In this document: in pieces, positions 17,426 through 25,293 of the stretch | Numbering within the stretch: position 1 is the stretch's first letter | Layout: each line of letters begins with the position of its first letter | DNA from: JAEZDR01 sp039811185 | GTDB taxonomy: Bacteria; Bacteroidota; Bacteroidia; Chitinophagales; Chitinophagaceae | Length of the DNA stretch: 64,000 bases | Direction of reading: 5' to 3' | Assembly (NCBI GenBank): GCA_039811185.1 | Contig: JBDHYF010000003.1 | Location: forward strand, 124,001 to 188,000 | The notes under the pieces: model-generated | What the model was told of the DNA's origin: nothing | What the model saw: only the letters and a program-made list of their open reading frames with translations | Database searches by the model: none | Position numbers and translations under genes: made by a program

Positions 17426-18609
17426 TGAGTAAACACCTGGTTTTCGACGATTCGCAAATTAACCTCTCCGCTTTGCGGAAGCGCGCATACAATCTTAGAT
17501 GGGCAACACAACCTGAAGATGTGATTCCGCTCACGGCCGCTGATCCCGATTTTATGGCCGCGCCCGAAATTGTAAACGCCATTCAACAATACGCTGCCAG
17601 GGGCACGTTTTCTTACGGCCCCGCCGAAGGATTGCCCGAGTTTCGGGCGGCAATTGTGAATTTTCTTTCCGAAAAAAGAAACATCGTCACTGATGCACAA
17701 AAAGTACTTCCTGTTGACAGCGCTGCGCAGGGAATGATGATTGCGGCGCGATATTGCCTTCAGCCCGGCGATGAAGCTATCGTTTTTGATCCCGTAGATT
17801 TTCTTTTTAAAACATCGGTAGAAAATGCGGGCGCCACCACCGTGTTGTTTCCCATTGATGTAAAAACAGGAATAGTAAATATTGATTTGCTGCGATCGCT
17901 CATCACTCCAAAAACAAAAATGCTATGTATCTGCAATCCGCTTAATCCATCGGGAAAAGTTTTTACAAAATCGGAACTTGAAGTGTTCGGAAACATAGCG
18001 GTTGAAAACGATTTATGGATTATGAGCGATGAGATATGGAGCGATATTGTGTATCCCGGCAACCATTTTACGAGTATAGCATCCATCAGCAAAGAAATTG
18101 CTGAGCACACCATTACCGTTTACGGATTCAGCAAAAGCTACGGACTGGCGGGTTTGCGCATTGGATATGTAGTGGCACCCAGCGATTTGGTGTACGAGGG
18201 ATTGTTGGAAACATCGCAGATGAAAACAACGGCTTACGGCATTTCAACGGTGTCGCAAATTGCCGGAACGGCTGCCTATAACGAAGCCTTTTACTGGGTT
18301 ACTGCTTTTTTGGAGCACTTAGAAAAGATGCGCAACATGGTTGTTTCACGTTTAAATAAGATGAAGGGCGTTAGCTGTCATCTTCCACAGGGCTGTTATG
18401 TTGTTTTTCCTGACATCCGACAAACCGGTAAGTCGTCCGTTTTTATTGCCGATTACCTGCTGAAAGAGGCTCGTGTAGCCGTTGTGCCGGGCGCGGCAAA
18501 ATGGTTTGGCCCCGGAGCAGAAGGGCACATCAGACTTTGTTTTGCCACCTCTGAAACGATCCTCACAGAAGCCCTGAACCGCATGGAGGCTGCGTTTGAA
18601 AAATTATAG
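17425..18609 (+). CDS. PatB/MalY-like aminotransferase or C-S lyase (fold type I PLP)
   Basis: A 394-residue class I/II aminotransferase. Signatures: PLTAADPDFMAAPEIV and FSYGPAEGLPEFRAAI at the N-terminus (MalY/PatB-like and AspC-like), NPLNPSGKVFT, the Asp in MSDEIWSDIVYPG, PLP lysine K237 in GFSKSYGLAGLRIGY, and the substrate-carboxylate arginine in GHIRLCFA. These fit a pyridoxal aminotransferase or cystathionine beta-lyase. It shares one base with the preceding monooxygenase stop codon, which points to a joint job, but no pathway can be named. No terminator is obvious before punA. Confidence 0.9.
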   Translation: MSKHLVFDDSQINLSALRKRAYNLRWATQPEDVIPLTAADPDFMAAPEIVNAIQQYAARGTFSYGPAEGLPEFRAAIVNFLSEKRNIVTDAQKVLPVDSAAQGMMIAARYCLQPGDEAIVFDPVDFLFKTSVENAGATTVLFPIDVKTGIVNIDLLRSLITPKTKMLCICNPLNPSGKVFTKSELEVFGNIAVENDLWIMSDEIWSDIVYPGNHFTSIASISKEIAEHTITVYGFSKSYGLAGLRIGYVVAPSDLVYEGLLETSQMKTTAYGISTVSQIAGTAAYNEAFYWVTAFLEHLEKMRNMVVSRLNKMKGVSCHLPQGCYVVFPDIRQTGKSSVFIADYLLKEARVAVVPGAAKWFGPGAEGHIRLCFATSETILTEALNRMEAAFEKL

Positions 18610-18648
18610 AACGGTTTGCCCGGCGGTCGCCGAACATTTAAACGCATC

Positions 18649-18683
18649 TTGTTGTTCGGTTAAACATTCAGTAGTTACCTTTG
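18649..18683 (+). promoter_or_regulatory. punA promoter
   Basis: TACCTTTG at 18676-18683 is an exact -7 box. TTG repeats at 18649-18654 provide a -33-like element with a spacer of about 21 bases. The ATG is at 18703. Confidence 0.6.
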
Positions 18684-18702
18684 CAGCCATAATTTTTAGC
18701 TT

Positions 18703-19524
18703 ATGTCTCAGATCATGCAACAATTAAAAGAAGCTGCCGACTATATTCAGTCGCAGTACAGCGAACAGCCGAAAGTTGGAATCGTTTTAGGAAGCGGACT
18801 TGGCAACCTTGTAAATGTTATTAAAGTAGAAAAAGAAATTCATTATAGCGATATTCCTCATTTTCCTGTGTCTACGGTTGTTGGGCACAGCGGAAAGTTG
18901 TTGTTGGGCGAGCTCGGCGGTAAAAAAGTTTTGGTGATGGCCGGCCGTTTTCATTATTACGAAGGCTATTCTTCCACACAAACAACCTTTCCCATCCGAG
19001 TAATGAAAATGTTGGGAATAAACACCGTTTTGCTTTCGAATGCTGCCGGTGGTGTAAGGGCGGATTTTAAAGTGGGCGACCTCATGCTCATTAACGATCA
19101 TATCAGTTTCTTTACGCCAAATCCGCTCATCGGTAAGAATGAAGATGAACTCGGCACCCGCTTTCCAGATATGAGTGAACCTTACAGCAAAGAACTGCTC
19201 GATAAAGCAAAAGCGATAGGGAAGGAAAACGGATTCGACTTAAAAGAAGGAGTGTATGTTGCGGTTACCGGCCCTACGTTTGAAACCCATGCAGAATATC
19301 GCCTGATTAAAACGATTGGTGCAGATGCGGTGGGAATGAGTACCGTTCAGGAAACCATTACGGCAGTTCATGCAGGCATGAAAGTGTTTGCCGTAAGCGT
19401 AATCACCGATTTAGGAATTCGTGAGGACAATTCTGTTATTACGCACGAAGAAGTATTGATGGCGGCTAAAGAGGCCGAACCCAAGCTCACAAAGATTTTT
19501 ACAGAGCTGGTAGCATCTGTATAA
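18703..19524 (+). CDS. punA: Purine nucleoside phosphorylase
   Basis: A 273-residue trimeric-type PNP that splits inosine and guanosine with phosphate for purine salvage; cytosolic. Motifs in order: GIVLGSGLGNL (phosphate loop), FPVSTVVGHSGKL, VMAGRFHYYEGY, LLSNAAGGV, TGPTFETHAEYR with the purine-binding Glu region, and GADAVGMSTVQETI. Length and motifs match PunA/DeoD-II enzymes. It has its own promoter upstream and a terminator right after, so it is a single-gene unit. Confidence 0.96.
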   Translation: MSQIMQQLKEAADYIQSQYSEQPKVGIVLGSGLGNLVNVIKVEKEIHYSDIPHFPVSTVVGHSGKLLLGELGGKKVLVMAGRFHYYEGYSSTQTTFPIRVMKMLGINTVLLSNAAGGVRADFKVGDLMLINDHISFFTPNPLIGKNEDELGTRFPDMSEPYSKELLDKAKAIGKENGFDLKEGVYVAVTGPTFETHAEYRLIKTIGADAVGMSTVQETITAVHAGMKVFAVSVITDLGIREDNSVITHEEVLMAAKEAEPKLTKIFTELVASV

Positions 19525-19545
19525 TAAATTTATCCAAAAATGTAG

Positions 19546-19570
19546 AAGGCAGTCTGAGGGCTGCCTTTTT
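19546..19570 (+). terminator. Rho-independent terminator after punA
   Basis: AAGGCAG (19546-19552) pairs with CTGCCTT (19561-19567) and is followed by Ts. The next promoter's -7 box begins five bases later. Confidence 0.8.
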
Positions 19571-19574
19571 TAAA

Positions 19575-19582
19575 TAGATTTG
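19575..19582 (+). promoter_or_regulatory. -7 box for the putative porin gene
   Basis: TAGATTTG is an exact TAnnTTTG, 15 bases before the ATG at 19598. It covers the in-frame TTG at 19580, which argues against that start. Any -33 box would fall in the punA terminator. Confidence 0.6.
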
Positions 19583-19597
19583 ATTTTTTCGTTGCCG

Positions 19598-21643
19598 ATG
19601 ATTCGTTTTATTGCCCTCGTTACATTTTTGTTTCTCACCGCGCTGGTTGCCACAACGGCTGCCGCTCAAGAAAGGATAAAACGCGATCCCACTGTGCCGG
19701 TTTCGGGAATGGGAACTCACCCCGGCAGCACCGCTCCGCCACAGCGTAAAAGTGCCGATACCACCTTACGACACCGCGATGGCACGGAAGACTCAATCAC
19801 CATTTACTATCGCTATCTCGACAGCAACAAACTGCACCTTCCCGACACCACACTCAACGACATTGATCTCTACTTCCCGCTGCCATTTACGAGCTATCAT
19901 CTCGGTAATCTCGGAAACGCCGCCAACAGTTATTTGTTTAGTCCGATAATGAAACCCGGATTCGATGCCGGCTTTCATGCCTACGACGCCTATCGTTATA
20001 CAATTGAAAAAACAAAGTTTTACGAAACCACCCGCCCCTTCACCGAAATGGATTATACCATTGGCAGCAAAGGGCAACAAATCATTGAAATCACTCACAC
20101 TCAAAACCGCACGAGCAACCTAAACTTCGGCTTCAACTACCGCTTCATCAACTCGTTTGGCAACTTCCGGAACCAAAATTCAAGTCATAACAACATTCGC
20201 TTTAATCTCGCTTATCAAAGTCCCAATAAACGATATCATTTTTATGGCATTTTCATCAACAACAAACTGAAATCGTCCGAAAATGGCGGATTGGTAAACG
20301 CGTCTTTACTCGACAGTTTAAAACTCAGCGATCCGATTGAAATTCCGGCGAGGCTCGGTAACAGCGGAACAACACTGTCGCGCAATTTTTTTAATACCAA
20401 TGTGAGCACCGGAACTATTTATAACGAGTCGATGCTTATGATTCGCAATCAGTACGACTTCGGGCAAAAAGATTCGTTGGTGAAGGATACTGTTGTTTAC
20501 CGCCTTTTTTATCCGCGCTTCCGGCTTCAGCATACCCTCAACTATTCTTCTTCCACCTATAGTTTCGAAGATGTGTATGCCGCCGATTCGAATTATAGGA
20601 AGTATTTTGGATACAAAGGGCTCGCTGCCTCCGATACGGTTGTGTTTCGCGATAAGTGGCAACAGATCAACAACGAGTTTACACTCATTTCTTTTCCGGA
20701 AAAAAACAATCCTAACCAATTCATAAAGCTTGGTGCCGGCCTCGATTTGATTTATGGAACACTTGACACCGGGTCATCCAAAATCAATTATTCCGAAGTT
20801 TATTTATTGGGAGAGTATCGCAATCTTACGCGCAACAAAAAATGGGATATCAATCTTCAGGGCAGGCTTTACACAGCCGGCGGTTATGCGGGCGACTATG
20901 CCGCGTCTGTTGAGCTGCAACGTACGCTCGGATCAGCATTCGGGTATTTTTCTTTAGGCGCAAGAAACATCAATCGAACACCGTCGTTCGTGTTCGATCC
21001 GCAGAGCGCTTTTCCTTTAACCGGAGCCGCCATTGGCGGAAAAGAAAACATCAGCCACATCTTTTCATCGGTTTATCTTTCTGCTTTAAAACTGAAACTT
21101 TCCGGCGACTATTATCTGCTCGCCAACTACGCTTACTTCGATTCTTTTTATCACGCTGCGCAGTCATCTGCTTTATTTCATGTGCTGAAGGTTGGTGCAG
21201 AGAAAAGGGTGCGCTTATTGAAAAATGTAAACTGGTACATAGAGGCTTTCGTGCAACAAACAACAGCCAACGCGCCTGTTAACCTTCCGTTTTTCTTTAC
21301 AAGAAACCGGGTGGTGTGGGAAGGAAAAGCGTTTAAAAATTTGCGATGGGCAACAGGTTTTGAGGTGCGATACCATACCGCTTATAAAGCGGCCGGATAC
21401 TCGCCTTTAACCGGACAGTTTATTTATCAGGACCACTGGACGGCGCGCAACCGGCCGGATGTGCATTACTTTTTACATTTCCAAATAACAAAGTTTCGTG
21501 GATTTATAAGGCTTCAAAATTTAAATACGTTTACGCTGTCGGGCAATAAAAGCGGGTTTAAAGAACGGAACTTTCGGGCTGAGTATTATCCCGATGAAGC
21601 CTTGTGGCTCCGGGTGGGCATTTTCTGGAAATTCATTAATTAA
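19598..21643 (+). CDS. Putative porin (Porin_10-like outer membrane beta-barrel)
   Basis: A 681-residue outer membrane protein. It has a signal peptide (MIRFIALVTFLFLTALVATTAAAQE), a proline- and charge-rich linker (about 25-60), then a long series of alternating aromatic beta-strands, ending LWLRVGIFWKFIN. The segment DIDLYFPLPFTSYHLGNLGNAANSYLFSP is typical of the Bacteroidota putative porin family (Porin_10). It has no TonB plug. The role is probably outer membrane passage or structure; no substrate is visible. Start ATG 19598 follows the -7 box. It stands as a single gene between punA and lepB. Confidence 0.85.
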   Translation: MIRFIALVTFLFLTALVATTAAAQERIKRDPTVPVSGMGTHPGSTAPPQRKSADTTLRHRDGTEDSITIYYRYLDSNKLHLPDTTLNDIDLYFPLPFTSYHLGNLGNAANSYLFSPIMKPGFDAGFHAYDAYRYTIEKTKFYETTRPFTEMDYTIGSKGQQIIEITHTQNRTSNLNFGFNYRFINSFGNFRNQNSSHNNIRFNLAYQSPNKRYHFYGIFINNKLKSSENGGLVNASLLDSLKLSDPIEIPARLGNSGTTLSRNFFNTNVSTGTIYNESMLMIRNQYDFGQKDSLVKDTVVYRLFYPRFRLQHTLNYSSSTYSFEDVYAADSNYRKYFGYKGLAASDTVVFRDKWQQINNEFTLISFPEKNNPNQFIKLGAGLDLIYGTLDTGSSKINYSEVYLLGEYRNLTRNKKWDINLQGRLYTAGGYAGDYAASVELQRTLGSAFGYFSLGARNINRTPSFVFDPQSAFPLTGAAIGGKENISHIFSSVYLSALKLKLSGDYYLLANYAYFDSFYHAAQSSALFHVLKVGAEKRVRLLKNVNWYIEAFVQQTTANAPVNLPFFFTRNRVVWEGKAFKNLRWATGFEVRYHTAYKAAGYSPLTGQFIYQDHWTARNRPDVHYFLHFQITKFRGFIRLQNLNTFTLSGNKSGFKERNFRAEYYPDEALWLRVGIFWKFIN

Positions 21644-21683
21644 CCGATGGTAAAAACTAACATTTCGCTTAACATCAACCTTC

Positions 21684-21691
21684 TATTTTTG
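21684..21691 (+). promoter_or_regulatory. -7 box for lepB
   Basis: TATTTTTG is an exact TAnnTTTG, 19 bases before the ATG at 21711. Confidence 0.55.
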
Positions 21692-21710
21692 TAATCTCTA
21701 AATCGAAATC

Positions 21711-23240
21711 ATGGGCTGGATAATCTTTATCATATATGTAGTGGGCTGGCATATCGGCATCTACCTTCTTTTTAAAAAAGCCGGTTTTAAAGATCCGTGG
21801 AAAGGATTCATTCCATTTTACAATACCTGGATTATTGCACAGCACTGCGGCATTAAGAAATGGTGGTTCTGGCTCCAGCTTATACCGATTGCCGGACAGT
21901 TTATCACAATCTGGATGACGATTATTTTCGTGATGCACTTTGGAAAATTTTCATTATTGGATCATATTCTAACTGTCTTCGTTCCGTTTGTTTACCTCCC
22001 TTATCTTTCAACTTCCGGTGATGCAAGATGGATAGGGCATGAGGGTGTGAAAAGATATAAGAAATCAACCGTGAGAGAATGGATTGACGCCCTGGTGTTT
22101 GCCGTGGTTGCTGCCACACTTATCCGCACCTTTGTTTTTGAAGCATACACGATTCCCACCGGGAGTATGGAAAAAACTTTGCTGATAAACGACTTTCTGG
22201 TTGTAAGTAAAATGAGTTACGGCGCCCGTTTGCCTGTTACACCGCTTAGCTTTCCGTTCGTGCACAACACCATGCCCCTGTCAACAACCACGCTCTCGTA
22301 TCTAAAGTGGATACAACTCCCATATAAACGCCTTGCAGGCTTCGGACACGTGAAAAGAAATGATGTGGTGGTATTTAATTTTCCTGCCGGCGACACCATC
22401 ATCAACCTTCCCGGCTACGGATCATTTCGCACCTATTACGATGTGCTTCGTTACGAATTCAACGGCGACCGCGAAGCGCTAAAAGATCATTATCCTGTGA
22501 TTGTGCATCCGATGGACAAAACCGACAATTACATTAAGCGGTGTGTGGGTATGCCCGGCGATGTGCTGTCCATTAAGAACGGTGTTTTGTATGTAAACGA
22601 GAAGCCCGGTTTTCATCCACCCGGCCTCGAAAAGGAATACCTCGTTAAGATGAACGGTAAATCGTTGTCGGAAGAATTTTTAAAAAACGAATTGGGGATA
22701 GATTTGGAAGCAGATGAAAACGGAAATCTTGCCGATCCGGAACAGAACATCGTTCAGCTGAACGAACCGGGAAGCTATATCATTAACTGCACCGAACAGG
22801 GCTATCAGAATTTAAAGAAGATAGAAGGAATAAGCGTGGAACCCTTTATTGATAACAATGTGGGGCCTTTGTTTCCGCAAGATCCTCAGCATTTTCCATG
22901 GACGGTCGACAATTTCGGTCCCGTTCGTGTGCCCGCAAAAGGCGACATTATACAACTGTCGCAGAAGAATATTGCGATGTACCGGCGCTTAATCACAAAC
23001 TATGAGGAGAATACCCTTGAAGAACGCGACGGCAAATTCTTCATTAATGGAAAAGAAACTTCAGCCTATCAAGTAAAGCAGAACTATTATTGGATGATGG
23101 GGGATAACCGCCACCGGAGTCAGGACAGCCGTTACTGGGGCTTTGTTCCGGAAACCCATATTGTAGGAAAAGCCAGCCTGATATTCTTTAGCTGGAAAAA
23201 CGGGCCTCGCTTTAGTCGCATCTTCAGCAGCATTAAATAG
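21711..23240 (+). CDS. lepB: Signal peptidase I
   Basis: A 509-residue inner membrane serine protease that removes signal peptides from exported proteins. The N-terminal 125 residues carry several hydrophobic segments (MGWIIFIIYVVGWHIGIYLLF, WWFWLQLIPIAGQFI, a third at about 85-100), a DUF5684-like extension usual in Bacteroidota. The catalytic core has Ser152 in IPTGSMEKTLL and Lys276 in YIKRCVGMPGDVL, then the box MMGDNRHRSQDSRYWGFVP. A long insertion (about 285-430) separates the two halves, making it about twice the E. coli core. It is a single-gene unit. Confidence 0.96.
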   Translation: MGWIIFIIYVVGWHIGIYLLFKKAGFKDPWKGFIPFYNTWIIAQHCGIKKWWFWLQLIPIAGQFITIWMTIIFVMHFGKFSLLDHILTVFVPFVYLPYLSTSGDARWIGHEGVKRYKKSTVREWIDALVFAVVAATLIRTFVFEAYTIPTGSMEKTLLINDFLVVSKMSYGARLPVTPLSFPFVHNTMPLSTTTLSYLKWIQLPYKRLAGFGHVKRNDVVVFNFPAGDTIINLPGYGSFRTYYDVLRYEFNGDREALKDHYPVIVHPMDKTDNYIKRCVGMPGDVLSIKNGVLYVNEKPGFHPPGLEKEYLVKMNGKSLSEEFLKNELGIDLEADENGNLADPEQNIVQLNEPGSYIINCTEQGYQNLKKIEGISVEPFIDNNVGPLFPQDPQHFPWTVDNFGPVRVPAKGDIIQLSQKNIAMYRRLITNYEENTLEERDGKFFINGKETSAYQVKQNYYWMMGDNRHRSQDSRYWGFVPETHIVGKASLIFFSWKNGPRFSRIFSSIK

Positions 23241-23257
23241 CGCCAATGGTTTTAACA

Positions 23258-23285
23258 TTGTTAAAAAGAATTAATTGTACTTTTG
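23258..23285 (+). promoter_or_regulatory. Promoter of the RlpA-like gene
   Basis: TTG (23258-23260), a 17-base spacer, then TACTTTTG (23278-23285), an exact -7 box. The ATG is at 23338, so the leader is about 48 nt. Confidence 0.65.
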
Positions 23286-23337
23286 CCCGTTCATTAAAAA
23301 GCGCAGCTTATTAAGTTAAGTCCTAAAACCTCTTAAT

Positions 23338-23751
23338 ATGGCTTTGAAGAAAATTTTATCGGTTACACTTGCATTTGCTTTGGTGTTTAGCGCACAGTCA
23401 GTTTTATCGGGTTACAAACCCATTGAAGAACTGACGGGAACAGCCAGCTTTTACAGCAAGAATCTGGAAGGAAGCAAAACAGCTACAGGCGAAGTTTTTT
23501 CGAACACGAATTATACGGCTGCCAGCAACTTTTTTAAGTTGAACACCTGGGTTAAAGTAACCAATCTTAAAAATTTGAAGACGGTAATTGTCCGCATCAA
23601 CGACCGCATGCATCCGAAGATGGCGAAAAAAGGACGCGTTATCGACCTGAGCCGTTCGGCAGCTGTAGACATTGCAATGCTTCATCATGGCCTTGCAAAA
23701 GTGAAACTTGAAGTAGTCGATGATCCGCTCGATAACAATGAGATAGACTAA
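23338..23751 (+). CDS. RlpA-like double-psi beta-barrel protein (septal ring lytic transglycosylase family)
   Basis: A 137-residue exported protein. The signal peptide covers residues 1 to about 22 (LSVTLAFALVFSAQSVL). The rest is a double-psi beta-barrel with the RlpA motifs TGTASFYSKNLEGSKTATGE and VRINDRMHPKMAKKGRVIDLS; the catalytic-type Asp is in INDR. RlpA proteins cut denuded peptidoglycan strands or bind them at division sites. No SPOR domain is present, so targeting must differ from the classic protein. It has its own promoter and terminator. Confidence 0.9.
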   Translation: MALKKILSVTLAFALVFSAQSVLSGYKPIEELTGTASFYSKNLEGSKTATGEVFSNTNYTAASNFFKLNTWVKVTNLKNLKTVIVRINDRMHPKMAKKGRVIDLSRSAAVDIAMLHHGLAKVKLEVVDDPLDNNEID

Positions 23752-23771
23752 AGTTTAATAACAGTATTTTG

Positions 23772-23799
23772 AAATGGCAGCTTTTGGCTGCCATTTTTT
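23772..23799 (+). terminator. Rho-independent terminator after the RlpA-like gene
   Basis: AAATGGCAGC (23772-23781) pairs with GCTGCCATTT (23787-23796), a perfect 10-bp stem with a 5-base loop and trailing Ts. Confidence 0.9.
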
Positions 23800-23815
23800 A
23801 TTTCGGTAATTCTAT

Positions 23816-23823
23816 TATTTTTG
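23816..23823 (+). promoter_or_regulatory. -7 box for the OmpA-family gene
   Basis: TATTTTTG is an exact TAnnTTTG, 20 bases before the ATG at 23844. It fixes the start there rather than at the upstream in-frame start at 23769. Confidence 0.6.
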
Positions 23824-23843
23824 CGGATAAACTAAAGAGATTT

Positions 23844-25199
23844 ATGAGAAAATTTATGGCAGCATTGCTATTCGTTTGCATAGCAGTGGGTGCAAATGCA
23901 CAAAACGAAAATAAAACATCAGCTTACAAAAAGCGGCCAACCTTTGCGTTAAACGTTGTTCTCAACGATTTTAAAACCGCTGAGCAAATCCGCAGCACTT
24001 CTCTTTCCAGCGTTTTAAACAATAATAAGTGGGCTAAAGTATCCGAAATGGGCATGGGCGTGGGCTTACAATATCTTAAAGGATTAAGCAACCACTTCGA
24101 TTTTTCTACCCGGTTGGATGTTTCTGTAAGCGATTACAAATACCGCAACGACAATCAAATGTTGAAGGATAAATTTCTTGTGGAGTGGGATGCAAGTGTT
24201 AGAGGAAAATTTTTAGACGATCGTTATTTAATAACGCCTTACGTATCGGCCGGTGTTGGTGCCAGCATGTTCCAAAACCGTTTTGGCGCTTTTGTTCCCC
24301 TTGGTGGCGGCTTGCAGTTTAGCCTTGGACAAGGCGATGCCTTCATCTTTACCGATGTTCAATACCGTGTTCCGGTAACCAACTGGGTTAACTACCACTT
24401 AAATTATTCAATTGGTGTAGGCGGTGCCCTAACCGAAAAGAAAACTGCAGTTGTTGCGCCTCCTCCGCCTCCTCCTGTTGTTGAAAAAGATACAGACGGC
24501 GATGGCATTGTTGATAGTAAAGACAAATGTCCGACAGTTCCCGGTGTGGCAAAATACGATGGCTGCCCCATTCCTGATACAGATGGTGACGGTATTAATG
24601 ATGAAGAAGACAAATGTCCGACTGTTCCCGGCCTTGCGAAATATCAGGGTTGTCCGATTCCTGACACGGATGGCGATGGAATCAACGACGAAGAAGATAA
24701 ATGTCCTACTGTAAAAGGCCTTGCGAAATATCATGGCTGTCCGATTCCGGATACGGATGGTGATGGTGTAAACGATGAAGAAGACAGATGCCCAACCGAA
24801 GCAGGCCCGGCGTCCAACTTTGGATGTCCTACCAAAGCACAGAAGCATCAGGCAAAAGTAGATACGGCTGCTACGAAAATTTTCTTTGCAACCGGAAGCG
24901 CCACGCTACTCAAAAAGTCTTACACTTCTTTGAATGAAGTGGCTAAACTGTTAAAAGATAATGCTGATTTAATGATTGAAGTTTCGGGTCATACGGATAA
25001 CACCGGAACCGATAAAATCAACAATCGTCTTTCGCAGTCACGCGCAGATGCCGTTGCCAAATACCTAAAATCGAAAGGCGCTAAAGCAGCACAAATTTCA
25101 TCTAAAGGCTATGGGTCAACACAGCCCATTGCCGACAACAGCACTGCGGAAGGCAAAGCCAAAAACCGCAGGGTAGAACTAAAACTCGTTGATAAGTAA
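23844..25199 (+). CDS. OmpA family outer membrane protein with TSP3 calcium repeats
   Basis: A 451-residue protein that anchors the outer membrane to peptidoglycan. Order: signal peptide (MRKFMAALLFVCIAVGANAQ), an eight-strand-type N-terminal barrel (about 25-195), a proline linker (APPPPPPVVEKD), four 29-residue thrombospondin type-3 repeats each opening with DTDGDG, and a C-terminal OmpA domain with the peptidoglycan-binding stretch VSGHTDNTGTDKINNRLSQS and AKNRRVELKL. Each repeat should bind calcium and carries a cysteine pair that could form disulfides. Terminator at 25218-25245. Confidence 0.95.
   Translation: MRKFMAALLFVCIAVGANAQNENKTSAYKKRPTFALNVVLNDFKTAEQIRSTSLSSVLNNNKWAKVSEMGMGVGLQYLKGLSNHFDFSTRLDVSVSDYKYRNDNQMLKDKFLVEWDASVRGKFLDDRYLITPYVSAGVGASMFQNRFGAFVPLGGGLQFSLGQGDAFIFTDVQYRVPVTNWVNYHLNYSIGVGGALTEKKTAVVAPPPPPPVVEKDTDGDGIVDSKDKCPTVPGVAKYDGCPIPDTDGDGINDEEDKCPTVPGLAKYQGCPIPDTDGDGINDEEDKCPTVKGLAKYHGCPIPDTDGDGVNDEEDRCPTEAGPASNFGCPTKAQKHQAKVDTAATKIFFATGSATLLKKSYTSLNEVAKLLKDNADLMIEVSGHTDNTGTDKINNRLSQSRADAVAKYLKSKGAKAAQISSKGYGSTQPIADNSTAEGKAKNRRVELKLVDK
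24489..24833 (+). repeat. Four tandem 87-bp repeats coding for TSP3 modules
   Basis: Repeat units start at 24489, 24576, 24663 and 24750, an exact 87-base period. Each encodes DTDGDG(I/V)-x-D-x-x-D-(K/R)-C-P and ends in a GCP or GCPIP stretch; the last is truncated by a few residues. Units 2 and 3 are nearly identical in protein. Confidence 0.95.
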
Positions 25200-25217
25200 C
25201 ATTACGCTGTTACTTCA

Positions 25218-25245
25218 AAAGACCGCTGCCAGGCGGTCTTTTTTT
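25218..25245 (+). terminator. Rho-independent terminator after the OmpA-family gene
   Basis: AAAGACCGC (25218-25226) pairs with GCGGTCTTT (25233-25241), with a T tract. Confidence 0.9.
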
Positions 25246-25246
25246 G

Positions 25247-25275
25247 TTTGGGCGCGTAAAAAATCTTCATATTTG
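25247..25275 (+). promoter_or_regulatory. Promoter of the second TonB receptor operon
   Basis: TTTG at 25247-25250, a 17-base spacer, then CATATTTG at 25268-25275, one base off the -7 consensus. The ATG at 25294 is 18 bases on. Confidence 0.5.
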
Positions 25276-25293
25276 TATCGATAATTCCCTTGC

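Noticed and set aside
18609..18645. GC-rich inverted repeat CGGCG/CGCCG after the PatB-like gene as terminator
   Set aside because: The loop would be two bases and no T tract follows.
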